A stretch of DNA of 64,000 bases. It comes from Microbacterium terrisoli (GTDB lineage Bacteria; Actinomycetota; Actinomycetes; Actinomycetales; Microbacteriaceae). The notes beneath the pieces are model-generated. The model saw nothing but the letters and a program-made list of their open reading frames with translations, was not told the origin of the DNA and made no database searches. The translations under genes were made by a program, and so were the position numbers. Shown here piece by piece: positions 30,176 to 38,268 of the stretch. Position 1 is the stretch's first letter. Each line of letters begins with the position of its first letter. Location: the NCBI RefSeq assembly GCF_030866805.1, contig NZ_CP133019.1, forward strand, positions 434,001 to 498,000. Direction: 5' to 3'.

Positions 30176-32011
30176 TTGGCTGCATCAGAGCTGGGGCTCG
30201 AGCAGTGGCCCGAGGGCGTTGCTGCCCAATTGCTGAACCTGTCCGTGGATCTCACGTGCGTCGCGGGATTCGACGGATACTTCCGGGAGCTCTCCGAGGG
30301 GTGGATGCCGCTGCTCGGCCGGCCGATGTCGGTGCTGACCTCTCGTCCGCTGCTGGAGTTCGTGCACCCCGACGACGTCGACAGCACCGCCGCGGCGCTC
30401 GACGAGGCCCGTCGGGGCGGTGAGGTCACCTGCTTCGAGAACCGGTTCGTCGCAGCCGACGGCACGAACCGATGGCTGCAGTGGACGGCCGTCGGTGTGC
30501 CCGCCGAGCAGGGCTTCCGTGCCGTCGCGCGCGATCTCACCCCCCAGCGCGAGGCCGAGCTGGCGGTGGGCGAGAGCGAGCAGCGCTACCTCGACCTCAT
30601 CCAGTCCTCGTACGACATCGTGCAGTCCATCGCCCCCGACGGCCACTTCATGTTCGTCAACCGCGCGTGGCACGAGCATCTGGGCTACACCGAGGAGGAG
30701 CTGGCAGGCCTGACCCTGTTCGACATCGTCGTCGAGGCCGACTATGCGCACTGCTCGATGCTGATCGCCCGGCTCATGCAAGGAGAGTCGTTCGACCACG
30801 TCGAGGTGACCTTCATCGCCAAGGGCGGACGCACGTTCCCCGTCGAGGGCAACGCCACCGGACGCTTCCGCGACGGCGAGTACGTCGCCACACACACGTT
30901 CTTCCGCGACGTCACCGACGTGAGGAAGGCCGAAGCGCTGACCGCCGCCTACCAGCACGAACTCGAGCACGACGTCGCGGAGCGCTCCGCCGCTCTGGTG
31001 CGCAGCGAGAAGCTGGCGACACTGGGACGCCTGAGCGCGGGCATGGCGCACGAGCTGAACAACCCGGCCGCTGCGGCGCGGCGCGGCGCGGCGCAGCTGC
31101 AAGAGGCGGTGACCCGCACCTACACGGCGCTGACGGCGCTGGCGGCCGAAGAGTTCGACGCCGACGCCGTGACGCGACTGGGCGAGCTCATCCGGTCGGC
31201 CGCCGCCGGGGCGTCGTCGGTGACGACGCTGGACCCGCTGATTCGCAGCGACCGCGAAGAACAGGTCGAGCAATGGCTGCATGCCCGAGGCGTCGCCGAT
31301 TCGTGGTCGTTGGCGGGGTCTCTCGTGGCGCAGGAGCTCGACCCCGATGCACTCGACCGTGTTGCGGCATCCTTCCCGCCGTCGGCGCTGCCGGCGGTGC
31401 TGACCGCACTGGCGGACTCCTATTCGACCGCCGCGATCCTGGAGCAGATCGGGCACGGGGCCCAGCGCATCTCGCAGATCGTCGGGGCGCTCAAGGACTA
31501 CAGCTACATGGATCGCGCGCCGGTGCAGGATGTCGACGTGCACGACGGCCTGAACAGCACGCTGGTCATGCTGCAGTCCAAGCTCAAGAGCGGGATTGTG
31601 GTCGAGCGACAGTACGGGCCGGATCTGCCGCACATCGAGGCGCCGGGCAGCGAACTCAACCAAGTGTGGACGAACCTCATCGACAACGCGATCGATGCCA
31701 TGGGCGGCACGGGTCGGCTGGTGATCCGCACCGAGGCGGCCGGCGACGGCGTCGCGGTCGAGATCGAAGACGACGGCCCGGGCATCCCCTCCGGGGTGGT
31801 CGACAGGGTGTTCGATCCGTTCTTCACCACGAAGGGCCCCGGCCGGGGCACCGGGCTGGGGCTGAACATCACGTTCAACATCGTGCGCGGCTGCGGCGGA
31901 ACGATCGACGTCGATTCGCGGCCGGGACGAACCGTCTTCCGCGTACGGCTGCCGTTGCGCCTGGAAGCCGACAGAACACAGGATGCCGCAGCCGAAGGAG
32001 ACCCGTCATGA
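30176..32011 (+). CDS. PAS-domain sensor histidine kinase
   Basis: A 611-residue cytosolic kinase without membrane segments. Two PAS domains (about 15-120 and 135-250; for example HFMFVNRAWHEHLGYTEEEL and RDGEYVATHTFFRDVTDVRK) precede the dimerisation/phosphoacceptor segment LATLGRLSAGMAHELNNPAA with H292. The ATPase domain has NLIDNAIDAM (N box), IEDDGPGIP (G1), FDPFFTTKG (F box) and GTGLGLNITF (G2). I chose the TTG at 30176 because GGGGAGGA sits five bases upstream; an in-frame GTG at 30059 would add a Arg/Gly/Pro-rich tail without homology. Its stop overlaps the next gene by four bases, so its partner is the receiver-reductase fusion. Confidence 0.9.
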   Translation: MAASELGLEQWPEGVAAQLLNLSVDLTCVAGFDGYFRELSEGWMPLLGRPMSVLTSRPLLEFVHPDDVDSTAAALDEARRGGEVTCFENRFVAADGTNRWLQWTAVGVPAEQGFRAVARDLTPQREAELAVGESEQRYLDLIQSSYDIVQSIAPDGHFMFVNRAWHEHLGYTEEELAGLTLFDIVVEADYAHCSMLIARLMQGESFDHVEVTFIAKGGRTFPVEGNATGRFRDGEYVATHTFFRDVTDVRKAEALTAAYQHELEHDVAERSAALVRSEKLATLGRLSAGMAHELNNPAAAARRGAAQLQEAVTRTYTALTALAAEEFDADAVTRLGELIRSAAAGASSVTTLDPLIRSDREEQVEQWLHARGVADSWSLAGSLVAQELDPDALDRVAASFPPSALPAVLTALADSYSTAAILEQIGHGAQRISQIVGALKDYSYMDRAPVQDVDVHDGLNSTLVMLQSKLKSGIVVERQYGPDLPHIEAPGSELNQVWTNLIDNAIDAMGGTGRLVIRTEAAGDGVAVEIEDDGPGIPSGVVDRVFDPFFTTKGPGRGTGLGLNITFNIVRGCGGTIDVDSRPGRTVFRVRLPLRLEADRTQDAAAEGDPS

Positions 32012-33690
32012 GCGCCGCCGCCCCGGCATCCGGACCGACCGCCCGTCGTCGTCCCGTGATCCTGGCCGTCGATGACGACCAGGCGGTGCTGGCCGCCGTC
32101 CGGGCCGATCTGCGCGGACGCTACGGCCATGACCACCGCGTGATCGCCGTCGACGGCGGCGCACAGGCCATCACCACGCTCGGGCAGATGGCCGTGCGCG
32201 GCGATGAGGTCGCCGTCGTGGTCTGCGATCAGCGGATGCCCGACATCACCGGCGTCGACGTGCTGCGCGAGGCGTCTCGCCTGTTCGAGGGGGTGCGCAC
32301 CGTGCTGCTGACGGCGTATGCCGATACGGACGTCGCGATCGATGCGATCAACGATCTGCACCTGGACTACTACATCCTCAAGCCGTGGGACCCGCCCGAG
32401 GAGCGGCTGTTCCCCGTCATCGACGATCTGCTGGGCGACTGGCACGCGGCCCACCCGCCGATCCAGCAGCTGACCCGCGTTGTGGGAAGTCGCTGGTCGC
32501 AGGCCACGCACCTGGTGCGGGACTTCCTGCAGCGCAGTCAGATCCCGATGGTGTGGCTGGATGTCGACACCGACAAGCAGGCGCGGATGCTGCGCAGCGC
32601 CGCCGGCGACGGCGAGCTGCCCCTGGTGATCACGCCCGACGGAACGCAGCTGTCGGCCCCCGGCATCCCGGAACTGGCCGCCGCCCTCGGCCACCCCGCT
32701 CCCTCCGACGCGCAGACCTTCGACCTCGCGATCGTGGGCGCAGGGCCGGCAGGTCTTGCAGCGGCCGTGTACGGCGCCAGCGAGGGGCTGCGCACAGTGT
32801 GCATCGAGCAGATGGTCGCCGGTGGGCAGGCCGGGCAGTCCTCGCGCATCGAGAACTATCTCGGGTTTCCCAACGGCATCGCCGGGGCCGACCTCGCCCG
32901 ACGCGCCCTCACCCAGGCGCGACGCTTCCTGGTCGATGTGATGGCTCCGCAGACCGTGGCGGCGGTGGACGTGTCGGGCCCGTACCCGCAACTGACACTG
33001 GCCGGCGGGCAGACGGTCAGCTGCGGTGCGCTGATCCTGGCGTGCGGCGTGTCGTACCGCAGCCTCGACGTGCCCGGCAGCGACCGGTTCGAGGGGCGGG
33101 GCGTGTACTACGGCGCGGCGCTCAGCGAGCGCGACACCGTCGCGGGTGAAGACATCATCGTGGTGGGCGGGGCGAACTCGGCCGGCCAGGCAGCGGTCTT
33201 CTTCTCGGCATTCGCCCGGTCGGTGACCATTCTGTGCCGCGCCACCCAGCTGGGTGCCAAGATGTCGCAGTACCTGGTCGACCAGATCGCCGTGCTGCCG
33301 AACGTCACCGTCGAATGCGGCACCGTCGTGCGCGAAGTCGCGGGCGCCGACCATCTCGAGCAGGTGACGGTGGATGCCGTTTCGGGCGGCGACGAGCGCA
33401 TCCTGGCGGCCACCTCCCTGTTCGTGTTCATCGGCGCCTCGCCGCGCACCGACTGGTTGCCGCCGCAGATCGTGCGCGACGAGCGCGGATTCGTGGTGAC
33501 CGGCTCTGGGTTGGGCACCCAGCGTCACCGCACGGCGGACGGCGAGCGCGACCCGTTCCTCTACGAGACGAGCGTGGCGCGCGTGTTCGCCGTCGGCGAC
33601 GTGCGCGCACAGTCCGTCAAGCGCGTGGCCTCGGCCGTGGGTGAGGGGTCGGTGGCGGTGCAGTTCGTGCACCGCGTGCTGCACGAGTGA
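32008..33690 (+). CDS. response receiver fused to thioredoxin-fold and thioredoxin-reductase-like flavoprotein
   Basis: A 560-residue three-part protein. Residues about 15-145 are a receiver domain (AVDDDQ acidic pocket; VVVCDQRMPD with phosphoacceptor D74; LLTAYAD; LKPWD with K125). Residues about 155-230 look like a glutaredoxin/thioredoxin-type fold without a CxxC (SRWSQATHLVRDFLQRSQIP, then LPLVITPDGTQL). Residues 238-560 are a TrxR-like two-dinucleotide-domain reductase: FAD motif LAIVGAGPAGLAAA, GGQAGQSSRIENYLGFP, and NAD(P)H motif IIVVGGANSAGQAA. Where TrxR has CATC, this protein reads GRGVYYGAALSE, so the redox-active cysteines are absent. ATGA overlap with the kinase gene makes it the output of that kinase. 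The reaction driven by phosphorylation is unknown; possible acceptors include quinones or a separate partner protein. Confidence 0.88.
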   Translation: MSAAAPASGPTARRRPVILAVDDDQAVLAAVRADLRGRYGHDHRVIAVDGGAQAITTLGQMAVRGDEVAVVVCDQRMPDITGVDVLREASRLFEGVRTVLLTAYADTDVAIDAINDLHLDYYILKPWDPPEERLFPVIDDLLGDWHAAHPPIQQLTRVVGSRWSQATHLVRDFLQRSQIPMVWLDVDTDKQARMLRSAAGDGELPLVITPDGTQLSAPGIPELAAALGHPAPSDAQTFDLAIVGAGPAGLAAAVYGASEGLRTVCIEQMVAGGQAGQSSRIENYLGFPNGIAGADLARRALTQARRFLVDVMAPQTVAAVDVSGPYPQLTLAGGQTVSCGALILACGVSYRSLDVPGSDRFEGRGVYYGAALSERDTVAGEDIIVVGGANSAGQAAVFFSAFARSVTILCRATQLGAKMSQYLVDQIAVLPNVTVECGTVVREVAGADHLEQVTVDAVSGGDERILAATSLFVFIGASPRTDWLPPQIVRDERGFVVTGSGLGTQRHRTADGERDPFLYETSVARVFAVGDVRAQSVKRVASAVGEGSVAVQFVHRVLHE

Positions 33691-33722
33691 GTCCCGCGGA
33701 GGGCCTCGTGCAGCACGCGGTG
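33670..33722. terminator. 18-base perfect inverted repeat spanning a stop codon
   Basis: CACCGCGTGCTGCACGAG (33670-33687) encodes the last residues HRVLHE. Its exact complement CTCGTGCAGCACGCGGTG lies at 33705-33722, and the loop contains the TGA. It is placed between convergent genes; the other gene ends at 33734. A strong hairpin without a T-tract, it is probably a bidirectional terminator. Confidence 0.75.
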
Positions 33723-33733
33723 GGTACCCGGCC

Positions 33734-35386
33734 TCAGCCGCGCTGCGTCAGCCCGTCGGCAGTGAGCTCGAGCGTCGTGTCGACGTCGAGCCGGCCGAGG
33801 AACGCGTCGTCGTGGCTGACCACGAGCACCGCGCCGCGGTAGGCCGAGAGGGCCGCGACGAGTCGGCCGACGGTGTCGAGGTCGAGGTTGTTCGTCGGCT
33901 CGTCGAGCACGAGCAGCTGCGGCGGTGGGTCGGCCAGCAGCAGCCGCGCCAGCGCCACCCGGAACCGCTCGCCGCCCGACAGTGACGCGACCGGCCGATC
34001 CACGGCATCCCCTCGGATCAAGAACCGGGCGAGCCGGTTGCGGATCTCGGCCGGCGGCACACCGGGAGCGGCCGCGCGCACGTTCGCGAGCACGCTGGCG
34101 ATCTCATCCAGCCCGTCGACGCGCTGCGGCAGGTACCCGATGCGGTCGGTGTGCGCCTCGGCGTATGCAGAACTCATCCATTCCGCGTCCGAAGGGCCGG
34201 AATCGTCTCGTCTCATGCTCGAATCGTCGAGATCGACGGAGTTCTGAACGCCCGACGCGATCAGCCGCTCGAGCAGCGTCGTCTTCCCGGCACCGTTCGC
34301 GCCGATCAGCGCCACCCGCTCGGGCCCCTGGACGATCCACGCGTGCTCGGCGTCGCCGATCGTCGCGATCCGCCGCCCGGCGGGTACCCCCGGGTCGGGC
34401 AGGTCGATCACGACCCTGTCGTCGTCGCGCACTCGCCGCTCGGCGACATCGAGCGCCGCCCGGGCCGTCGTCTCCTTCGCTCCGACCTCGGTGCGCAGCT
34501 TGCCGGCCGAGACCTGGGCGGCGCGCTTGCGTCCGTTCATGATGATCTTCGGCTCGCGCTTCTCGGCATAGGCCTTGTTGCCGTACGCCCCACGGCGGGC
34601 GATCTTGGTCTCGGCCTCGACGCGCTGGCGCTTCTCACGCGCGAGCACCTGGGTGGCGGCGCGCTCGGCTTGACGCGCGGCGGACTGCTCGGCATCCAGC
34701 CATGCGTGCCACTCAGAGTACGGCCCGCCGAACACGCTCAGCTCGTTGCCGTACAGCTCGGCGGTGTCGTCCATGAGCTCGAGCAGCGCGAGGTCGTGGC
34801 TGACGACGACCAGCGTTCCGCGCCAGCCGAGCACCAGGTCGTACAGCCGCGCCCGCGCGTCGCGGTCGAGGTTGTTCGTCGGCTCGTCCAGCAGCGTGAT
34901 GGGCGCACCGCGCAGCCGGATGCCCGCGACCGCCGCAAGGACCGCCTCGCCGCCGGAGAGTTCGCCCACACGACGCCCGAGCGCCCCTTCGGGCAGCCCT
35001 GCCTCGGCGAGGGCGGCCGCAGCCCGGGCCTCGATGTCCCAGTCGGCGCCGACCGTGTCGAAGTGCCGCGGGTCTATGTCGCCGGACTCGATCGCGCGCA
35101 GCGCGGCGATCGTGTCGGCCACGCCCAGCAGCTCGGCGACCGGCCGGTCGACGTCCAGGGTCAGCTGCTGGGGCAGCAACGCGATGTCGGATGCCGCGGA
35201 CACGCGTCCGGCGGTCGGGGCGAGTTCGCCCGCGATGACGCGCAGCAGGGTCGACTTGCCGGATCCGTTGCGGCCGATCAGGCCCGTGCGTCCGGAGCCG
35301 AACGCGCCCGAGACGTCGTCGAGCGCGAGCGAGCCGTCCGGCCAGGCGAGCGTGATGCGGTCCAGGATGATGGGGGTGTCGTGCAT
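33734..35386 (-). CDS. ABC-F family ATP-binding protein
   Basis: A 550-residue soluble protein with two ABC cassettes and no membrane domain. The first has LIGRNGSGKSTLLRVIAGEL, the signature GELSGGEAVLAAV and ITLLDEPTNNLD. The second has LIGANGAGKTTLLERL, the signature ASLSGGERFRVAL and LLVLDEPTNNLDLD. The P-site linker between them is Arg/Lys/Ala-rich (REKRQRVEAETKIARRGAYG). ABC-F proteins act on ribosomes; some confer antibiotic resistance. The start is ATG 35386 with AGGAGGA. The second cassette carries an unusual insertion after its Walker A region (residues about 381-407). The gene has a 210-base leader with a peptide ORF and three hairpins, the layout of ribosome-mediated attenuation. 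A role in antibiotic protection is inferred. Confidence 0.9.
   Translation of the reverse strand: MHDTPIILDRITLAWPDGSLALDDVSGAFGSGRTGLIGRNGSGKSTLLRVIAGELAPTAGRVSAASDIALLPQQLTLDVDRPVAELLGVADTIAALRAIESGDIDPRHFDTVGADWDIEARAAAALAEAGLPEGALGRRVGELSGGEAVLAAVAGIRLRGAPITLLDEPTNNLDRDARARLYDLVLGWRGTLVVVSHDLALLELMDDTAELYGNELSVFGGPYSEWHAWLDAEQSAARQAERAATQVLAREKRQRVEAETKIARRGAYGNKAYAEKREPKIIMNGRKRAAQVSAGKLRTEVGAKETTARAALDVAERRVRDDDRVVIDLPDPGVPAGRRIATIGDAEHAWIVQGPERVALIGANGAGKTTLLERLIASGVQNSVDLDDSSMRRDDSGPSDAEWMSSAYAEAHTDRIGYLPQRVDGLDEIASVLANVRAAAPGVPPAEIRNRLARFLIRGDAVDRPVASLSGGERFRVALARLLLADPPPQLLVLDEPTNNLDLDTVGRLVAALSAYRGAVLVVSHDDAFLGRLDVDTTLELTADGLTQRG
34168..34246. repeat. hairpin-rich in-frame insertion in the ABC-F gene
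   Basis: CAGAACTC (34168-34175) and GAGTTCTG (34239-34246) enclose a second pair, ATTCCG (34180-34185) and CGGAAT (34198-34203). The segment encodes VQNSVDLDDSSMRRDDSGPS and the following residues, between the second Walker A helix and the HTDRIGYLPQR motif, where ABC-F proteins normally have a shorter link. Confidence 0.45.
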
Positions 35387-35396
35387 GAGGTCCTCC

Positions 35397-35455
35397 TCGG
35401 TGTCGGATGCGCCGACACCGATGCCCGAGGCATCCCGCACAGTGCGGGAGGAGAG
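35397..35455 (-). promoter_or_regulatory. three tandem hairpins and an anti-ribosome-site in the ABC-F leader
   Basis: Hairpin 1: TCGGTGTCGG (35397-35406) with CCGACACCGA (35412-35421). Hairpin 2: GATGCC (35420-35425) with GGCATC (35429-35434). Hairpin 3: CCCGCAC (35434-35440) with GTGCGGG (35442-35448). In the transcript they follow each other immediately before the ribosome site AGGAGGA. TCCTCC (from 35447-35454) could alternatively pair with that site. The hairpins share bases at their junctions, so mutually exclusive folds are possible. Confidence 0.65.
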
Positions 35456-35545
35456 ATCGACGGTCAGCGCGCGAACGTGCTGCAGAGGCAGCGGATTGTT
35501 CGGTGACGGCGCGACACGTCGATGCTTCGACGGATCAGCGCAGCG

Positions 35546-35572
35546 TCAGCACGCGGCGAAGATCTCGGTCAT
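35546..35572 (-). CDS. leader peptide MTEIFAAC upstream of ABC-F gene
   Basis: An eight-codon ORF (ATG at 35572, stop ending at 35546) with a GAGG ribosome site six bases before its ATG. An in-frame GTG four codons upstream could lengthen it. It lies about 27 bases after the predicted transcription start and about 100 bases before the hairpins. Short leader ORFs of this kind let a drug-stalled ribosome change the fold of the downstream leader in many ABC-F and Erm genes. That this one does so is inference. Confidence 0.5.
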   Translation of the reverse strand: MTEIFAAC

Positions 35573-35605
35573 TCCATTCCTCACACTCGGGACAAGGACC
35601 GGCAA

Positions 35606-35611
35606 ACTCTA
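35606..35611 (-). promoter_or_regulatory. -10 box TAGAGT of the ABC-F leader
   Basis: TAGAGT on the minus strand would start transcription near 35599, just ahead of the leader peptide. No clear -35 lies at 17-18 bases. It is divergent from TTGACG (35661-35666), a likely -35 for the DUF1254 gene. Confidence 0.4.
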
Positions 35612-35696
35612 GCAGAACTCAGACGCGGTCGCAGTCGGACGCGTGCCGATGCCGCCGTGCTTGACGGTCAGGACCCCGTAGTGCAGTGTTCGAGTC

Positions 35697-36635
35697 ATGG
35701 GAATCCATGTCAGTGTCGACAACTTCGCGCGTGCCGAGACGCATCGGATGATGCACGACCTGCAATCGGATGCGGGCGGCATCAATCGCTTCTTGCACAA
35801 TCGCCTGCCTGCGGCTGTCGACAAGCAGACGGTCATCCGTTTGAACCGCGACACGCTGTACAGCTTCGCCGTCCTGGATCTCGCCGCCGGCGCCACGTTC
35901 ACGATCCCGGACCACGGCCGGCGGTACCTCTCGGCGATGGTCGTGAACGAGGACCACTACATCAATGCGATCTTCCACGACGCCGGCGAGCACCGGCTGA
36001 CTCAGGAGCAGTTCGGCTCGCGATACGCGGTGCTCGCGGTGCGTACCCTGGTGGATCCTTCGGATTCCGTGGATCTCGCGGCCGTGGCGGCGCTCCAGGA
36101 CCGGATCGATCTGGATGCGGGATCAGCGGCTGCGTTCGAGATGCCCGACTACGACACGACCAGTTTCGACGAGACGCGCAACGCGCTCCTGTCTCTGGCG
36201 CGCAACCTGAGCGGGTTCGACCGCATGTTCGGTGCGCAGAGCGAGGTCGATCCGGTCCGTCACCTCATCGGCACCGCGGCCGGTTGGGGCGGGCTGCCCT
36301 CGGCCGAGGCGAGCTACATCGGGGTCGACCCGCGGCTGCCGGTGGGACGGTACGAGCTGACCGTCGGTGAGGTGCCCGTCGATGGGTTCTGGTCGATTTC
36401 GATGTACAACGCCGACGGCTTCTTCGAGCCGAACGACCGCGACGCGTACACGATCAACAACGTCACCGGGGTTCGCAACGACGACGGCACGATCACCGTG
36501 CGGTTCGGCGACCACCCCGCCGACGCCGCCAACGTCCTGCCGATCACCGAGGGCTGGAACTACCTCGTCAGGCTCTACCGGCCGCGGCCGGAGGTGCTCG
36601 ACGGAAGCTGGATGTTCCCCGCGCTCGCCGGCTGA
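35697..36635 (+). CDS. DUF1254/DUF1214 domain protein
   Basis: A 312-residue protein. RLNRDTLYSFAVLDLAAGAT is the DUF1254 core, and VDGFWSISMYNADGFFEPND, NNVTGVRNDDGTITVRFGD, LPITEGWNYLVRLYRPRPEV and LDGSWMFPAL make up DUF1214. No signal peptide is visible, whereas many Gram-negative relatives are exported. The biochemical role is unknown. TTGACG (35661-35666) and a weak -10 near 35684-35689 put transcription start at or next to ATG 35697. It stands alone, divergent from the ABC-F leader and convergent with the GH51 gene. Confidence 0.85.
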   Translation: MGIHVSVDNFARAETHRMMHDLQSDAGGINRFLHNRLPAAVDKQTVIRLNRDTLYSFAVLDLAAGATFTIPDHGRRYLSAMVVNEDHYINAIFHDAGEHRLTQEQFGSRYAVLAVRTLVDPSDSVDLAAVAALQDRIDLDAGSAAAFEMPDYDTTSFDETRNALLSLARNLSGFDRMFGAQSEVDPVRHLIGTAAGWGGLPSAEASYIGVDPRLPVGRYELTVGEVPVDGFWSISMYNADGFFEPNDRDAYTINNVTGVRNDDGTITVRFGDHPADAANVLPITEGWNYLVRLYRPRPEVLDGSWMFPALAG

Positions 36636-36651
36636 CGATCGGGCGGCGCGT

Positions 36652-36715
36652 CTCAGGCCCGCCCCTCAGGCCCGCGCCTCAGGCCAGCCCTCGGGCCCGC
36701 GCCTCAGGCCAGCTC
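36652..36715. repeat. 12-13-base tandem repeat, five units, at the GH51 stop codon
   Basis: CTCAGGCCCGCGC-type units start at 36652, 36665, 36678, 36690 (CTCGGG variant) and 36703. The last unit contains the GH51 stop codon (TGA on the minus strand), and most other units carry a TGA on that strand again. The array fills the gap between two convergent genes. Confidence 0.8.
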
Positions 36716-38230
36716 CAGCGACACCGTGACGTAGGAGTGCGCGGGAAGGTCGACTTCCAGCCCCCGCGCGTGCGTGCGGATGCCGTCGTGAGAGACGGGG
36801 ACCACGGCGGTGGGCCGGTCGGGCGTGTTGTGCGCCTGCAGGGCACCGCCGGTCAGCACGCGGGCGCTGAACCCGGCCACCTGGCCCCCGCGCAGGTCGA
36901 GCACGACGGTGTGGGCCTGGGCGGCGTCGAGGTTGGACAGCGAGACGAGCGCGTTGCCGTCCTTCGTCGACGCCGATGCCGACACGAGAGGCAGCACCGT
37001 GCCGTCCACGTCGCGCGTGGGCACGTCGCCGGCCAGTGCGACCTCGAGCGAGGCGGCGTCGTGATGCCCGGTGTTCATCTCGAACACGTGGTAGGTCGGA
37101 GTGAGCACGAGCGCGCCCGAGTCGGGGTCGGTGAGGATCATCGCCTGCAGTACGTTCACGGTCTGGGCGATGTTGGCCATCGTGACCCGGTGCGCGAAGG
37201 CGTGGAAGACGTCGAAGTGGGTGGATGCCACCAGGGCGTCGCGCAGGGTGTTCTGCTGGTAGAGGAAGCCCGGGTTGGTGCCCTCCTCGACGTTCCACCA
37301 GGTGCCCCACTCGTCGACGACCAGGCCCACGGTGCGTTGCGGGTCGTGCACGTCCATGACCGCGCTGTGCCGTCGCACGAGCTCTTCGATGTGCCGCGCG
37401 CGGCGAAGGGTCGTATACCACTCGTCTTCGGTGAATCGCGTCGCGTCACCCTTGTCGTCCCAGGCGCCGGACATCGTGTAATAGTGCATCGACACCGCCT
37501 GGAAGCTCTTGCTCAGGCCGCCGCTGCAGTCGTTGCAGGCGAGCGAGGCCATCAGCGTCTCTGTCCAGGAATAGTCGTCGGAGTTCGCACCGGCAGCGAT
37601 CTTGTACACGGTGTTGCCGCCGTGGTCGCGGATGTACGTGCTGTACTGGCGGGCGAGATCTTTGTAGTGGTCCGCGGTCATGTTGCCGCCGCATCCCCAC
37701 GGCTCGTTCCCGATGCCGAAGAACGGCACCTTCCACGGCTCGTCGCGACCGTTGCGGCGACGCAGCGCGGCCATCGGCGAGTCGTCACCGCGCGTGAGGT
37801 ACTCGACCCACTCGCTCATCTCGCGGACGGTGCCCGACCCGACGTTGCCGTTCACGTAGGGGTCGGCGTTCAGAAGCTCGCACAGGTGCAGGAACTCGTG
37901 CGTGCCGAAGGAGTTGTCTTCGACGACGTCGCCCCAGTGCGAGTTCACCATGCGCGGGCGCTGGTCGCGCGGGCCGATGCCGTCCTTCCAGTGGTAGTCG
38001 TCGGCGAAGCAGCCGCCGGGCCAGCGCAGGTTCGGGATGCGGATCGCCCGGAGGGCGTCGACGACGTCGAGCCGGATGCCGCCCTCGTTCGGGATCGGGG
38101 AGTCTTCGCCGACGAAGAACCCGCCGTAGATGCACCGGCCGAGGTGCTCAGCGAAGTGTCCGTAGATGTGTCGGCTGATGGTCGCACCAGGAAGGTCCAG
38201 GTTGATGACGGCTCTGAGGTCGGTGGTCAC
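36704..38230 (-). CDS. GH51 alpha-L-arabinofuranosidase
   Basis: A 508-residue intracellular glycosidase (no signal peptide) that removes arabinofuranosyl side groups from arabinoxylo- or arabino-oligosaccharides. GH51 markers are [39 protein letters not shown], the acid/base Glu in [15 protein letters not shown] (about residue 175) and the nucleophile Glu in [10 protein letters not shown] (about residue 305). The start is GTG 38230 with GGAG seven bases before; the upstream ATG at 38272 overlaps the end of the xylanase gene and lacks a site. It is the last gene of the enzyme operon that begins at 42489, 38 bases behind the GH10 gene. Confidence 0.94.
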   Translation of the reverse strand: MTTDLRAVINLDLPGATISRHIYGHFAEHLGRCIYGGFFVGEDSPIPNEGGIRLDVVDALRAIRIPNLRWPGGCFADDYHWKDGIGPRDQRPRMVNSHWGDVVEDNSFGTHEFLHLCELLNADPYVNGNVGSGTVREMSEWVEYLTRGDDSPMAALRRRNGRDEPWKVPFFGIGNEPWGCGGNMTADHYKDLARQYSTYIRDHGGNTVYKIAAGANSDDYSWTETLMASLACNDCSGGLSKSFQAVSMHYYTMSGAWDDKGDATRFTEDEWYTTLRRARHIEELVRRHSAVMDVHDPQRTVGLVVDEWGTWWNVEEGTNPGFLYQQNTLRDALVASTHFDVFHAFAHRVTMANIAQTVNVLQAMILTDPDSGALVLTPTYHVFEMNTGHHDAASLEVALAGDVPTRDVDGTVLPLVSASASTKDGNALVSLSNLDAAQAHTVVLDLRGGQVAGFSARVLTGGALQAHNTPDRPTAVVPVSHDGIRTHARGLEVDLPAHSYVTVSLELA

Positions 38231-38268
38231 TTCATATCTCCAGAAAGGTGTGTGCGAACGGCGCGAGG

